Program-made: the position numbers and the translations under genes | Notes under the pieces: model-generated | What the model saw: the letters and a program-made list of their open reading frames with translations, nothing else | Databases searched by the model: none | Told to the model about the DNA's origin: nothing | NCBI GenBank assembly: GCA_002238725.1 | Contig: MPMX01000021.1 | Span: 1-64,000, forward strand | Source: Rhodospirillaceae bacterium bin65 | Lineage (GTDB): Bacteria; Pseudomonadota; Alphaproteobacteria; Bin65 | DNA: 64,000 nucleotides | Direction: 5' to 3' | Part shown: piece by piece, positions 8,325 through 16,700 of the stretch | Position numbering within the stretch: the stretch's first letter is position 1 | How the letters are laid out: each line of letters starts with the position of its first letter

Positions 8325-9242
8325 ATGACAGCCGCCCTGACGCCCGCGGTCGACCTGTTCGAGGAAATGCTGCGCGCCGAGCGTGGCGCTGCAGACAATA
8401 CCGTCGCGGCTTACCGGCGCGATCTTGCGCACCTGGCGGCCTTCCTGGTGAAAAGGGGCGCGGTTCTCGACAGCGCCGGCGCGGCGGACCTGCACGGCTA
8501 TCTGGCAGCACTCGACCGGGCCGGCATGGCGCCGCGGACGGCCGCCCGCCGCCTGTCCGCCATGCGCCAGTTCTACCGGTTTCTGCACGCCGAAGGGCGC
8601 CGGAACGACGATCCGACCGCAACGCTCGATTCGCCCAAGCGCGGCCGCCCGCTGCCCAAGCTCCTGTCCGAAGCGCAGGTCGACGATCTGCTGAAGGCTG
8701 CCGGCGCGCGGCCGGGGGCGGACGGCTTGCGGCTCGCCGCGTTGATGCAGTTGCTCTACGCGACCGGGATGCGCGTCAGCGAACTGGTCGGCCTGCCGCT
8801 CGCCGCGGCGGTTCGCGATCCCCGCCTGATCCTGGTGCGCGGCAAGGGCGGCAAGGAACGGCTGGTGCCGCTGAACGAGGCGGCGCGCGAGGCCGTGCAG
8901 GCCTGGGTTGAGGTGCGCGCAGGAAACCCGCGCCTCGCCGCCTCGCCCTTCCTGTTTCCGTCCCGGTCCGGCGCCGGGCATCTGACCCGGCACCGCTTCG
9001 GCCAGCTGTTGAAGGAACTGGCGGCGGCTGCGGGGATCGACCCGGCAAGGGTTTCGCCCCACGTCCTGCGCCACGCTTTCGCGACCCATCTGCTGAACCG
9101 GGGCGCGGACCTGCGCAGCGTTCAGCAGATGCTCGGCCACGCGGATATCTCGACAACCCAGATCTACACCCACGTCCTGGACGAGCGCCTGCGCCAACTG
9201 GTCGAAAACCATCACCCGCTTGCCAAACCAGCAGGTGAATAG
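8325..9242 (+). CDS. xerD: Tyrosine recombinase XerD
   Basis: Site-specific recombinase that, with XerC, resolves chromosome dimers at dif. The 305-residue length and two-domain layout fit. The N-terminal SAM-like DNA-binding domain covers about residues 8-95, and the catalytic domain 110-295. The catalytic set is complete: R150 (ATGMRVSELVGL), K174 (RGKGGKERLVPL), H246 and R249 (SPHVLRHAFATHLL), H272 (MLGHADISTTQIY) and nucleophile Y281. It starts 30 bp downstream of the helical protein gene. XerD rather than XerC is favoured by the HADISTTQIYTHV ending and by the aroK-linked locus, but the distinction is not absolute. Confidence 0.9.
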   Translation: MTAALTPAVDLFEEMLRAERGAADNTVAAYRRDLAHLAAFLVKRGAVLDSAGAADLHGYLAALDRAGMAPRTAARRLSAMRQFYRFLHAEGRRNDDPTATLDSPKRGRPLPKLLSEAQVDDLLKAAGARPGADGLRLAALMQLLYATGMRVSELVGLPLAAAVRDPRLILVRGKGGKERLVPLNEAAREAVQAWVEVRAGNPRLAASPFLFPSRSGAGHLTRHRFGQLLKELAAAAGIDPARVSPHVLRHAFATHLLNRGADLRSVQQMLGHADISTTQIYTHVLDERLRQLVENHHPLAKPAGE

Positions 9243-9346
9243 GCGTCCGGGACGCTGCCGGCCGGCGCGACACTTTCGTGAGTCCGAGCGCCGGAGCGCG
9301 CCTCCTATGGTGCGCCGCGTCATTCCCCGTTCCAGCAGGGTCCGCC

Positions 9347-10327
9347 ATGTCCCACACCCAGATCGTGCCCGCTCCTGCGCGGCTCAACCGCAGCGAACTC
9401 GCCGTTCCGGGCTCCAGCCCGCGCTTCTTCGAGAAGGCGGCGGCCGGCGAGGCCGATATCGTTTTTCTCGATCTCGAAGACGCCGTGGCGCCGGACAAGA
9501 AGCCGGAAGCCCGCAGGAACGCCATCCAGGCGATCGGCGACTGCGACTGGGGCGACAAGGCGCTGTCGGTGCGGATCAACGGACTCGATACGCCCTACAT
9601 GTATCGCGACATCGTCGACCTGCTGGAGAACTGCTCCGAACGGCTCGACCTGATCATGATCCCGAAACTGGGGACGGCCGCCGATGTCTACACCGTCGAT
9701 GCGCTGGTCAGCCAGGTCGAGCTTGCAATGGGGCGCGAGAAACGCGTCGGCTTCGAGCTGATTATCGAGACGGCCCTCGGCATGCAGAACATCACCGAAA
9801 TCGCCGCCGCGAGCCCGCGCAACGAGAGCCTGCATTTCGGCGCGGCCGACTATGCCGCCTCGACCCGGATGCGCACGGTGCAGATCGGCGGCGCCAACCC
9901 GGACTACGGCGTTCTGACCGACCCGGACGAGAGCGGCGCGCGCGATTTCCACTGGGCCGACATGTGGCACTACGAGATCACCCGCATGGTGGTTGCGGCG
10001 CGGGCCAACGGGCTGCGGCCGTGCGACGGGCCGTTCGGCGATTTCCGCGACGCCGAAGCCTTCGCCGCCCACGCCAAACGCGCCGCCGTGCTGGGCTGCG
10101 ACGGCAAGTGGGCGATCCACCCGAGCCAGATCGGCCTGGCCAACGACATCTTCACGCCGCCGGCCGGGGAGGTCGAAAAAGCGCGGGCGATCATCGCCGC
10201 CATGCAGGAGAGCGAGGCCGCCGGCGCCGGCGCCGCGGCGCTCGACGGCAAGCTGATAGACTACGCCTCCATCCGCCAAGCCGAACATCTGGTGGCGATG
10301 GCGGATGCGATCGCGGCGAAGGGATAG
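9347..10327 (+). CDS. CoA ester lyase of the malyl-CoA lyase family
   Basis: HpcH/HpaI-CitE superfamily C-C lyase of 326 residues. The pattern matches L-malyl-CoA/beta-methylmalyl-CoA lyases: FLDLEDAVAPDKK (Mg2+-binding acidic pair), RINGLDTPYMYRDIVDL, IMIPKLGTAADVYTVDAL, FELIIETALGMQNI and GAADYAASTRMRTVQIGG, ending in GKWAIHPSQIGLANDIF. Expected reactions are cleavage or condensation of malyl-CoA or methylmalyl-CoA with glyoxylate, acetyl-CoA or propionyl-CoA. The start ATG at 9347 has AGCAGGG upstream; an earlier in-frame ATG at 9278 would add 23 residues without family similarity. The exact substrate cannot be fixed from sequence. Confidence 0.83.
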   Translation: MSHTQIVPAPARLNRSELAVPGSSPRFFEKAAAGEADIVFLDLEDAVAPDKKPEARRNAIQAIGDCDWGDKALSVRINGLDTPYMYRDIVDLLENCSERLDLIMIPKLGTAADVYTVDALVSQVELAMGREKRVGFELIIETALGMQNITEIAAASPRNESLHFGAADYAASTRMRTVQIGGANPDYGVLTDPDESGARDFHWADMWHYEITRMVVAARANGLRPCDGPFGDFRDAEAFAAHAKRAAVLGCDGKWAIHPSQIGLANDIFTPPAGEVEKARAIIAAMQESEAAGAGAAALDGKLIDYASIRQAEHLVAMADAIAAKG

Positions 10328-10523
10328 GGCGCCGGCAACCGGCCTGGGAACCTGGATCGGCAGGGCGCGGTCCGACGCCGTGGGCGGCTGAGTGCCGGTC
10401 TTCCCGCTCGGGGTCGAATTTCCGTGACGTAGGCGGCATCCGAACGCAGGCGTTGCAACGGGGATCGGCGATGGCATAGTGCCCCGAACCAGTCATTACC
10501 TGCCATGATCGGGAGAAAACGGG

Positions 10524-11099
10524 ATGAAGATCCGCAAGATCGTCACCGTCATCGAGGAGACCCGGCGCGAGATCGACCGGCCGGTCGAGCCGGCGACCCG
10601 CCAGGCCGCCGCAATCGCGGTGATCGCGAACCCCTATGCCGGGGCCTATGACGAGGAACTGGAGGAGCTGCAGCAGGCCGGCGCCGAGCTCGGCGCCCTG
10701 CTGGTGCAGCGGGCAATCGACGCGCTCGGCGTCGACGGGGCGTCGGTCGCGAGCTACGGCAAGGCGGCGATCGTCGGTGTCAGGGGAGAGCGCGAGCACG
10801 CGGCGGCAGTGATGCACCCCAGGATGGGCAAGCCGGTGCGCGCGATCGTCGGGCCGGCCAAGTCGATCATGCCGTCGACCAAGAAGATCGGCGGGCCGGG
10901 CACGGTGATCGACTGCCCGCTGCATCACAAGGACGAAATGTGGACGTTCAGCCATTTCGACGCCATGCAGGTTTCGGTCACCGACGCCCCGCGCGACGAC
11001 GAGATCGTGGTCGTCGTGGCGGTCAGCGATTCGGGCCGCCCATTCCACCGGATCGGCGAGAACCTGGGCGTCGCCGATCTGATGACCAAGACCGAGTAG
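10524..11099 (+). CDS. AA_synth (DUF1185) family protein
   Basis: A 191-residue protein matching the 'amino acid synthesis' family: opening MKIRKIVTVIEET, then AAAIAVIANPYAG, VASYGKAAIVG, AVMHPRMGKPVRAIVG, IDCPLHHKDEMW and AVSDSGRPFHRIG. The family name comes from early association with amino-acid phenotypes; no biochemical activity is firmly established. It often accompanies oligomeric catabolic enzymes in proteobacteria. The start follows a GGGAGAAAACGGG purine-rich ribosome site. It is about 200 bp downstream of the lyase gene with no clear terminator between, so joint transcription is possible. Confidence 0.8.
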   Translation: MKIRKIVTVIEETRREIDRPVEPATRQAAAIAVIANPYAGAYDEELEELQQAGAELGALLVQRAIDALGVDGASVASYGKAAIVGVRGEREHAAAVMHPRMGKPVRAIVGPAKSIMPSTKKIGGPGTVIDCPLHHKDEMWTFSHFDAMQVSVTDAPRDDEIVVVVAVSDSGRPFHRIGENLGVADLMTKTE

Positions 11100-11252
11100 G
11101 TTTCCCTCATCGCGCCCTGCCGGGCGGCCGGATCGATCGGGTCGGCCCGGAAAGGCGGAGATCGGGTCGGGAGTGACAGGACAGCGCTGCTCGCGCGCGA
11201 TTCAATCGCCCGTGCTGGACGCGATTGCATACGCGCTGCTACGCCTTGAACG

Positions 11253-12164
11253 ATGACGACGGCAGAGTCCGGCTGGTGGAGTCCCTGGCGCGAGGCCGAA
11301 GGCGCGACCATTCTTCATGTGGACCTTGTGCCCGACGAAGACCGCGAGGCGCGCGCGTTCGCGCTACTCGACGACGAGGAGCAGGTACGCTGGCATAAGT
11401 TCCCGGTGGCCGCTCCCCGGCGCCGGTTCGCCCTCTGCCGGGCGGCGCTCAGGATCGCTCTCGCCGAGCGGTTGGGCTGCTCCAACCGCCGGCTCTCCTT
11501 CGGCCACGGCGAACACGGCAAGCCCTTCGCCCTGGTCGACGGCCGCCGCGCAGCCGTGGGCTTCAATGTCAGCCACGCCAACCGGCATGGCCTGATCGCG
11601 GTTGCGGCGCATGACTGGCTCGGGGTCGATGTGGAGGAGCGGGCGCCCGGGCGCGATCTGGACGGCATCGGCAGCATGGTCTACGGCCCGACGGAACAGC
11701 GGTTGCTCACGATCGCCGCGGGATCGCGGAAGGTGCATCTGTTCTACCGGCTCTGGAGCATGAAGGAAGCGCTCATCAAGGCGTTGGGCTCCGGGTTTTC
11801 CCTGAATCCGTCGCGCTTCGAGATTCCGGCGCCGATGCTGCACGGTGTCCGGTCGAGCGCATTTCGATTTCCGCACGATCCGTCGAGCAGCTGGCGCCTT
11901 ATCGACCTGGGCGAAGACCGGTTTGCCGCCGCGCTCGCCTACAGGGTTCCACCGGGCGGCGCCATTCGGCATTCAACTTCGACCCCCGATTGGAATGAGC
12001 CGCCGACAGCTCCAAGCGGCCGGGTCGAGGCAGCGCCGGTTTCAACCGGAACCCGCGTTCCGGCGGGCCCGGTGTTCGCGGCCTGCGGGCATGTTGCGGT
12101 CCGGCCTTGCAACGTTGGCCGGCAGCATTATCATCGCCAGGCTTGCTGCATGCGGGTCCCGTAA
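11253..12164 (+). CDS. 4'-phosphopantetheinyl transferase, Sfp type
   Basis: Transfers the phosphopantetheine arm of CoA to a serine on carrier proteins. The Sfp fold is clear: FNVSHANRHG at residues 104-113, the Mg2+-binding GVDVEER at 124-130 and FYRLWSMKEALIKALGSGF at 164-182. The domain ends near residue 232; a further 70 residues rich in Pro, Arg and Cys have no recognised similarity and may be a run-on tail created by a lost stop codon. It lies 81 bp upstream of a small acyl carrier protein gene on the same strand, its likely substrate. Confidence 0.86.
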   Translation: MTTAESGWWSPWREAEGATILHVDLVPDEDREARAFALLDDEEQVRWHKFPVAAPRRRFALCRAALRIALAERLGCSNRRLSFGHGEHGKPFALVDGRRAAVGFNVSHANRHGLIAVAAHDWLGVDVEERAPGRDLDGIGSMVYGPTEQRLLTIAAGSRKVHLFYRLWSMKEALIKALGSGFSLNPSRFEIPAPMLHGVRSSAFRFPHDPSSSWRLIDLGEDRFAAALAYRVPPGGAIRHSTSTPDWNEPPTAPSGRVEAAPVSTGTRVPAGPVFAACGHVAVRPCNVGRQHYHRQACCMRVP

Positions 12165-12245
12165 CTCACGTCTTCGCAGCTTCCAACCTGTCGGGCAGCG
12201 CTTTGCGTCCTAACCCGTAATCCACCGTCACAGGAGAAAACGCCT

Positions 12246-12476
12246 ATGTCATCAACGCAAGAACGTCTCAAGCAGCTTGTCGACGAGAATCTGGATCTCG
12301 GTGGCAATCCCGATTTCGATGCCCGGTTGGCTGACGCCGGTGTGTCCTCGGTCGATGCGGTCGCGTTCTTCAGGGAGGTCAACCAGACATTCAATCTCTC
12401 GCTAAAGCCCGAGGATTGCCTGCAGTTCAAGACCCTGCGGTTGCTTGAGGAATATATCGACGCCCGCGCCGGCTGA
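12246..12476 (+). CDS. Orphan acyl carrier protein
   Basis: A 76-residue, acidic, helical carrier protein. The phosphopantetheine attachment serine is S35 in ADAGVSSVDAVAFFREVN, the equivalent of the DSL motif, with V in place of L. The start follows a good ribosome site (AGGAG in CACAGGAGAAAA). It is not the housekeeping acpP, because it sits apart from fab genes and diverges in the DSL motif. Pairing with the upstream Sfp-type transferase suggests a dedicated two-gene carrier module, but no ketosynthase, adenylation or acyltransferase gene is nearby, so the cargo is unknown. A strong hairpin follows at 12528-12560. Confidence 0.83.
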   Translation: MSSTQERLKQLVDENLDLGGNPDFDARLADAGVSSVDAVAFFREVNQTFNLSLKPEDCLQFKTLRLLEEYIDARAG

Positions 12477-12527
12477 ATTCTTTCGGTCGATCAGGGTTAC
12501 CTGATCTATTTTTTCCCGAGTGCAAAC

Positions 12528-12560
12528 GGAACCCGACCGCTGCAAGCGCGGTCGGGTTCC
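12528..12560 (+). terminator. Strong hairpin downstream of the acyl carrier protein gene
   Basis: A perfect 13-bp stem (GGAACCCGACCGC with GCGGTCGGGTTCC) encloses a 7-base loop. There is no T run after it on the plus strand, so it may act as a Rho-assisted terminator or as an mRNA 3'-end stabiliser rather than a classical intrinsic terminator. Confidence 0.65.
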
Positions 12561-13113
12561 TGCCAGGGCACAAAATTCGAATCCGACACTATCCGTATTC
12601 CGTTCGAAAAATGCGATGCCCGGGAAACCGGCCCATCCGCCATGACAACAGAAACCGTGTGGAAGATGACGGACTGCGATCCGGCCGGATGCATCTGCCG
12701 CGGTTCCAGGTTCGCGCTGCAAGACCTTCCGAGCAATGACAATCCGGCCGCTGCGGGTCCGATTCGACAGCGGTAGCAGGTTCGAAACGGTCGGCATCCG
12801 GCACCTGCCTGCCCTGTCCGGCTGCTGCATCGGCTCTGGATTTCCTTGAAGGAAGCATCGGGGACGGCGGACTCAATCGTCCCTTCGGTAGGGCGCGGAA
12901 GCGGCCGGAGGAATCGATCTTTGCCTTTTCGGCTAGCGCACGCGCTCGCGGACGCTCAAATACCGGCCCGATCGCGCAGGCCTGGGCAGGATCGGACACT
13001 GGATGCGCTTGGCCTGTCCTGAGGCGCGGTGCTGGACAATGGCGGGATGGTATGCACCTTTGCGCGGCGACCGGGGCCGGGCCTGCGCCGGCGGGCCGGA
13101 GAGGGAGGAGACC
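12561..13113. other. Non-coding gap of about 550 bp, nothing convincing
   Basis: Both strands were read. The longest plus-strand frame with an ATG (12642-12776, 44 codons, with four cysteines) has no recognised similarity or good ribosome site. A long minus-strand open frame spans the gap but continues antisense through the next gene, so it looks like a G+C-driven shadow. Codon-position bias is weak here, and the segment could be a decayed gene. Immediately before 13114 there is a strong ribosome site for the isochorismatase-like gene. Confidence 0.5.
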
Positions 13114-13830
13114 ATGCACAAGACCGAATTGCATCCGGACGCTGTCCGGCTGATCAGGGCGCGGCGCGGCGGCCGTCTGCACGTCCGCGAAAGCCTCGAC
13201 CCGGCGCGCGCCGCCCTGGTCGTGGTCGATATGCAGACGGCGTTCCTGAAACCGGGCCTGCCGTCGGAAGTGCCGATGGCGCGGGACATCGTCCCCAACA
13301 TCAACCGCCTGGCGGCGGCGTTCCGGGCCGCCGGCGGGACGGTCGTCTGGGTCTATACCACCTTCGACGACGACATCTTCGCCGAATGGTCGTCCTTCCT
13401 CGGCGGCACCGTCAGCCCGGAATTGGCGCAGCGGATCGTCGGCCAGCTCAGGGACGGCGCCGAGGGGCATGCCCTGTGGCCCGGGATGGACGTCGAAGAC
13501 GGCGACATGCGGGCGGTCAAGCGCCGCTTCAGCGCCTTCATCCATGGCTCGTCGGATATCGAAGACCGGCTGCGCGCCCGGGGCGTCGACACCCTGGCGG
13601 TGACCGGCACGCTCACCAACGTCTGCTGCGAGTCGACGGCGCGCGACGCCATGATGCGCAACTTCAACGTCATCATGGTCTCGGACGGCAACGCCACCTA
13701 TACCGACGCCATCCACAACGCCAGCCTGACCAGCATGTCGATCAGCTTCGCCGACGTCATGACGGCCGACCAGGTGATCGGCGCCCTGACCCCTATCGGC
13801 TCCCGTATCGGCGCCGCGGCGGCGGAGTAG
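13114..13830 (+). CDS. Isochorismatase-like cysteine hydrolase
   Basis: A 238-residue member of the isochorismatase/nicotinamidase superfamily. The catalytic triad is visible: D39 (VVVDMQTAF), K136 (VKRRFSAF) and C171 (GTLTNVCCESTARDAM), with a cis-peptide-type VTGT just before. Members hydrolyse amides such as maleamate, N-carbamoyl compounds and ureidoacrylate. The start at 13114 is preceded by GGGAGGAG at ideal spacing; an upstream ATG at 13003 gives a non-homologous extension. It is followed 8 bp later by a maleate isomerase-family gene. This is the same enzyme pair (maleamate amidohydrolase, maleate isomerase) that ends the nicotinate pathway, so an amide-to-diacid step is a reasonable but untested role. 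Confidence 0.85.
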   Translation: MHKTELHPDAVRLIRARRGGRLHVRESLDPARAALVVVDMQTAFLKPGLPSEVPMARDIVPNINRLAAAFRAAGGTVVWVYTTFDDDIFAEWSSFLGGTVSPELAQRIVGQLRDGAEGHALWPGMDVEDGDMRAVKRRFSAFIHGSSDIEDRLRARGVDTLAVTGTLTNVCCESTARDAMMRNFNVIMVSDGNATYTDAIHNASLTSMSISFADVMTADQVIGALTPIGSRIGAAAAE

Positions 13831-13838
13831 CCGGCGCC

Positions 13839-14594
13839 ATGCGGCTCGACCGCATCGACCGCCCCACCGTCTACGGCACCAGGGCCAAGATCGGCGTCAT
13901 CGTCCCGCCGGCCAATACCGCCAACGAGGCGGAATGGGCGCGGATGATGCCAGCCGGCGTAACGCTGCACACCGCGCGCATGCCGCTGCATCTCGACACC
14001 GTGAGCAAGGCCGGCGAGGCGGCGCTCTACGCCGATGTCGAGCGCTATGCCGGCGACCTCGCCCTGGCGAGCGTCGATCTGATCGCCTACGGCTGCACGG
14101 CCGGCTCCATGGTCAGCCCGGTCGATGCCCTGCCTGCCTTCATGACCGGGCGCACCGGCCGGCCGGCGGTGACGACGGCGCAGGCGCTGGTCGAAGCCCT
14201 GCGCGCGCTCGGCGCCGCCCGGATCGCGCTGGGCACGCCCTACGACCGGGCGCTCAATGAACACGAAGTGCGGTTCCTGGCCGAACACGGCATCGAGGTC
14301 GTCCATGAGGAGGGCTTCGGCTACGGCGCCGGCGGGCCGCAGGAGCATCGCAATATCGCAAGAATCCGGCCCGAAGAAGTGTATGCGCTGGCCAAGCGGG
14401 TCGACCGGCCGGAGGCCGCAGCGATCCTGCTGTCCTGCACCGATCTGGCGACGCTGGACGTGATCGAACGGCTGGAGACGGAGTGCGGCAAGCCGGTGGT
14501 CAGCAGCAACACGGCGACGTTCTGGCTCGCGCTGCGCCGCGCCGGGATCGAGGCCCGGCTGGACGGCTTTGGCCGGCTGTTGAAGGACCATTGA
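13839..14594 (+). CDS. Maleate isomerase / Asp-Glu racemase family enzyme
   Basis: A 251-residue member of the maleate cis-trans isomerase and arylmalonate decarboxylase branch of the Asp/Glu racemase superfamily. Both catalytic cysteines are present: C86 in LIAYGCTAGS and C200 in AAILLSCTDLATLDVIE. The N-terminal KIGVIVPPANTANE loop is the diacid-binding signature. It starts 8 bp after the isochorismatase-like gene and its TGA overlaps the ATG of the following SDR gene by one base, so the genes form a tight operon. Isomerisation of maleate to fumarate is the leading hypothesis; racemase or decarboxylase chemistry is possible. Confidence 0.82.
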   Translation: MRLDRIDRPTVYGTRAKIGVIVPPANTANEAEWARMMPAGVTLHTARMPLHLDTVSKAGEAALYADVERYAGDLALASVDLIAYGCTAGSMVSPVDALPAFMTGRTGRPAVTTAQALVEALRALGAARIALGTPYDRALNEHEVRFLAEHGIEVVHEEGFGYGAGGPQEHRNIARIRPEEVYALAKRVDRPEAAAILLSCTDLATLDVIERLETECGKPVVSSNTATFWLALRRAGIEARLDGFGRLLKDH

Positions 14595-15439
14595 TGGGCG
14601 CCGCCGACCTCTACCCGTCGCTCAGGGACCGCGTTGTCGCGATGACCGGAGGCGGCCGGGGACTCGGCCTCGAAATGGCGCTCGCCCTGGTCGAAGCCGG
14701 CGCGAGGGTGACCGTGACCAGCGCGCGGGAGGCGGGCGAACTGGCCGACGTAATGGCGCGAGCCGAGGCGCGGGCCGGACCCGGCCGGCTGATCGCGGTG
14801 CAGGCGGATGTGCGCGACTACGACGATTGCCTGAAGGTGCGCGAGCGGACCCTCGACGCCTTCGGTGCGGTGCACTGCCTGGTCAACAATGCCGGGCGCG
14901 GCATGAAGCTGGTCCACCCGAATTACGTCGAGGAGCGGCCGAAATTCTGGGAAGCGCCGCTCGACGGCTGGCGCGAGATCGTCGACACCAACATCAACGG
15001 CGTTTTCAACATGGCGCGCGCCTTCACACCCGGTTTCATCGGGCAGGGCTTCGGCAAGATCGTCAACGTCTCGACCAGCGACGTCACCATCGTGCGCGTC
15101 GGCTATTCGCCCTACGGCCCAAGCAAGGCGATGCTGGAGGCAATGAGCCGGGTCTGGGCGCAGGATCTGGAGGGCACGGGCGTGACCGTCAACGTCTTCC
15201 TGCCCGGCGGCGCCACCGACACCGCCATCCTGCCGGACATGTCGCACAAACGCGGCGCCGACGGTGGCCTGCTGCGGCCGGAGATCATGCGGGCGCCGAT
15301 CCTGTGGTTGTGTTCGGACCGCTCGAACGACCATACGGCGGAACGCTATATCGCGCGCCTGTGGGACGAGGCGCTGTCGCCGGACGACGCCGCCGCCGGC
15401 GCGCGGGACCGGCATCACGAAAAGCCCGGCATCCTGTAG
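14594..15439 (+). CDS. SDR family oxidoreductase
   Basis: Short-chain dehydrogenase of 281 residues, NAD(P)-dependent, cytosolic. The cofactor motif TGGGRGLG is at residues 18-25, LVNNAG at 96-101, the catalytic serine near S160 and YxxxK at Y174/K178 (YGPSK). It has a longer C-terminal region than a minimal SDR. The ATG overlaps the preceding stop (TGATG), implying coupled translation. The insert around LVHPNYVEERPKFWEAPLDG sits where the substrate loop lies and is unusual in length. Substrate unknown. Confidence 0.86.
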   Translation: MGAADLYPSLRDRVVAMTGGGRGLGLEMALALVEAGARVTVTSAREAGELADVMARAEARAGPGRLIAVQADVRDYDDCLKVRERTLDAFGAVHCLVNNAGRGMKLVHPNYVEERPKFWEAPLDGWREIVDTNINGVFNMARAFTPGFIGQGFGKIVNVSTSDVTIVRVGYSPYGPSKAMLEAMSRVWAQDLEGTGVTVNVFLPGGATDTAILPDMSHKRGADGGLLRPEIMRAPILWLCSDRSNDHTAERYIARLWDEALSPDDAAAGARDRHHEKPGIL

Positions 15440-15500
15440 TCGGGCGCCCTGCCCCATTCCCGGCCTCCGATCCCAGCGGCCGCAGCGGAGAGACCGAGCA

Positions 15501-16391
15501 ATGAAATCCCAGGTTATCGGCGACATCGTCATCGACCGGATCGTGGAGGCCGAGGGCGCCTTCGCTGCGTATGATTTTATCCTGCCCGGAGCAACGCAGG
15601 AACTGGTGGACGCCAACGCCCACTGGCTGATGCCCCGCTTCATCGCGCCGGACGGCCAGCTGGTCATGGCCTTCCACGCCATGGTCCTGCGCACGCCGCG
15701 CCAGACCATCCTGGTCGATTGCTGCGTCGGCAACGACAAAGACCGGCCGCTGCGCCCGCTGTGGCACCGGCAGCAGACGCCGTTCCTCGACACCATGCGG
15801 GCCGCCGGCGTGGCGCCGGAAGATATCGACATCGTGATGTGCACCCATCTGCACGCCGACCATGTCGGCTGGAACACGCAGCTCCTCGACGGCCGCTGGG
15901 TGCCGACCTTCCCCAACGCCCGCTATGTCTTCGCGCGCAGGGAATACGAGTTCTGGGAAGCCGAGGCGCGCCGGGCAAAGGCCGACGGCGCCGCAGAGCC
16001 GCCCAACCACGGCAGCTTCGACGACAGCGTCCTGCCGGTCGTGGAAGCCGGCCGGGCGGTCCTGGTCGAAGCCGACCAGGAGCTGGACCGCGGCATCTGG
16101 CTGGAGCCCGCCTTCGGCCACACGCCGGGCAACGTGAACGTCAACGTAAGGGACGGCGGCCGCCATGCCCTGTTGTGCGGCGACACCATGCACACGCCGC
16201 TGCAACTGTGCGATCCGGGCCTGTCGAGCGCCTTTTGCGAGGATCCGGAAATGTCGGCGCGCAGCCGCACCGCGATGGTCGAGAAACTCGCCGATACGGA
16301 CTCCATCCTGCTGGCCGGCCACTTCCCCACCCCGGTCGCCGGCCGGGTCGTGCGACACCGGGAGGCTTTCCGCCTCGACACAGGGGAGTGA
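15501..16391 (+). CDS. Metallo-beta-lactamase-fold hydrolase
   Basis: A 296-residue MBL-fold protein with the dinuclear zinc motif THLHADHVG (H116, H118, D120, H121), a downstream EPAFGHTPGNV histidine, GDTMHT aspartate and the C-terminal AGHFPTP histidine, all expected ligands. Most similar in pattern to the lactonase and quorum-quenching-like MBL subgroup, which acts on lactones or esters. The start at 15501 has GGAGAG upstream. It lies 61 bp after the SDR gene and is the last gene of this plus-strand cluster; hydrolysis of a lactone or ester intermediate would fit the neighbouring catabolic genes. Confidence 0.84.
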   Translation: MKSQVIGDIVIDRIVEAEGAFAAYDFILPGATQELVDANAHWLMPRFIAPDGQLVMAFHAMVLRTPRQTILVDCCVGNDKDRPLRPLWHRQQTPFLDTMRAAGVAPEDIDIVMCTHLHADHVGWNTQLLDGRWVPTFPNARYVFARREYEFWEAEARRAKADGAAEPPNHGSFDDSVLPVVEAGRAVLVEADQELDRGIWLEPAFGHTPGNVNVNVRDGGRHALLCGDTMHTPLQLCDPGLSSAFCEDPEMSARSRTAMVEKLADTDSILLAGHFPTPVAGRVVRHREAFRLDTGE

Positions 16392-16402
16392 GCGGCGAGG
16401 GG

Positions 16403-16438
16403 TTGTATCGCGTATGGGCAGTCGTTATATTAGCTAAT
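16403..16438 (+). promoter_or_regulatory. Promoter and operator of the phd-vapC module
   Basis: A -35-like TTGTAT (16403-16408) and a -10-like TATATT (16426-16431) are separated by 17 bases. The perfect palindrome ATTAGCTAAT (16429-16438) overlaps the -10 box, the position expected for autorepression by a Phd-type antitoxin. An AAGGAG ribosome site precedes the antitoxin start. Confidence 0.6.
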
Positions 16439-16458
16439 TCTTAGTCAAGGAGACCATT

Positions 16459-16695
16459 ATGGCGACTGTCACGGTGCACGCCGCCAAAACCAATTTGTCC
16501 AAACTGATCAAACGCGTCGAGGCGGGCGAGGAAATCGTCATCGCCCGAGGCGACCAGCCGGTTGTGCGTCTCGTACCTTATGCGTCGAAAGTGGACAAAT
16601 TGAAGGGCTTCGGTTCGATGAAAGGGCTTATCGACGTAGGTCCGGAATTTTTCGAACCCCTTCCGGATGAAGAACTTGAGGCCTGGTATCGCTGA
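16459..16695 (+). CDS. Phd/YefM-type antitoxin
   Basis: A 78-residue antitoxin. The N-terminal MATVTVHAAKTNLSKLIKRV and EIVIARGDQPVVRLVP are the classical Phd/YefM DNA-binding and dimerisation fold. The C-terminal tail (GLIDVGPEFFEPLPDEELEAWY) is the usual acidic toxin-neutralising peptide. It starts after AAGGAG and ends 5 bp before the PIN toxin gene, a standard type II operon. The palindrome in its promoter suggests autoregulation. Confidence 0.93.
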   Translation: MATVTVHAAKTNLSKLIKRVEAGEEIVIARGDQPVVRLVPYASKVDKLKGFGSMKGLIDVGPEFFEPLPDEELEAWYR

Positions 16696-16700
16696 ACGCG

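Noticed and set aside
10328-10523. A tRNA-like GGGGTCGAATTTCC segment
   Set aside because: It superficially resembles a T-loop, but no acceptor, D-arm or anticodon stem can be drawn around it.
12642-12776. A 44-codon Cys-containing plus-strand frame
   Set aside because: Weak ribosome site, no similarity, and nothing supports translation.
12589-13716. A 375-codon minus-strand frame across the 12.6-13.1 kb gap
   Set aside because: It continues antisense through the isochorismatase-like gene, and no protein family pattern is seen.
13114-16391. A complete nicotinate-degradation (nic) cluster
   Set aside because: Only the amidohydrolase and isomerase types fit; the ring hydroxylase, dioxygenase NicX and deformylase are absent, so no nic symbols were given.
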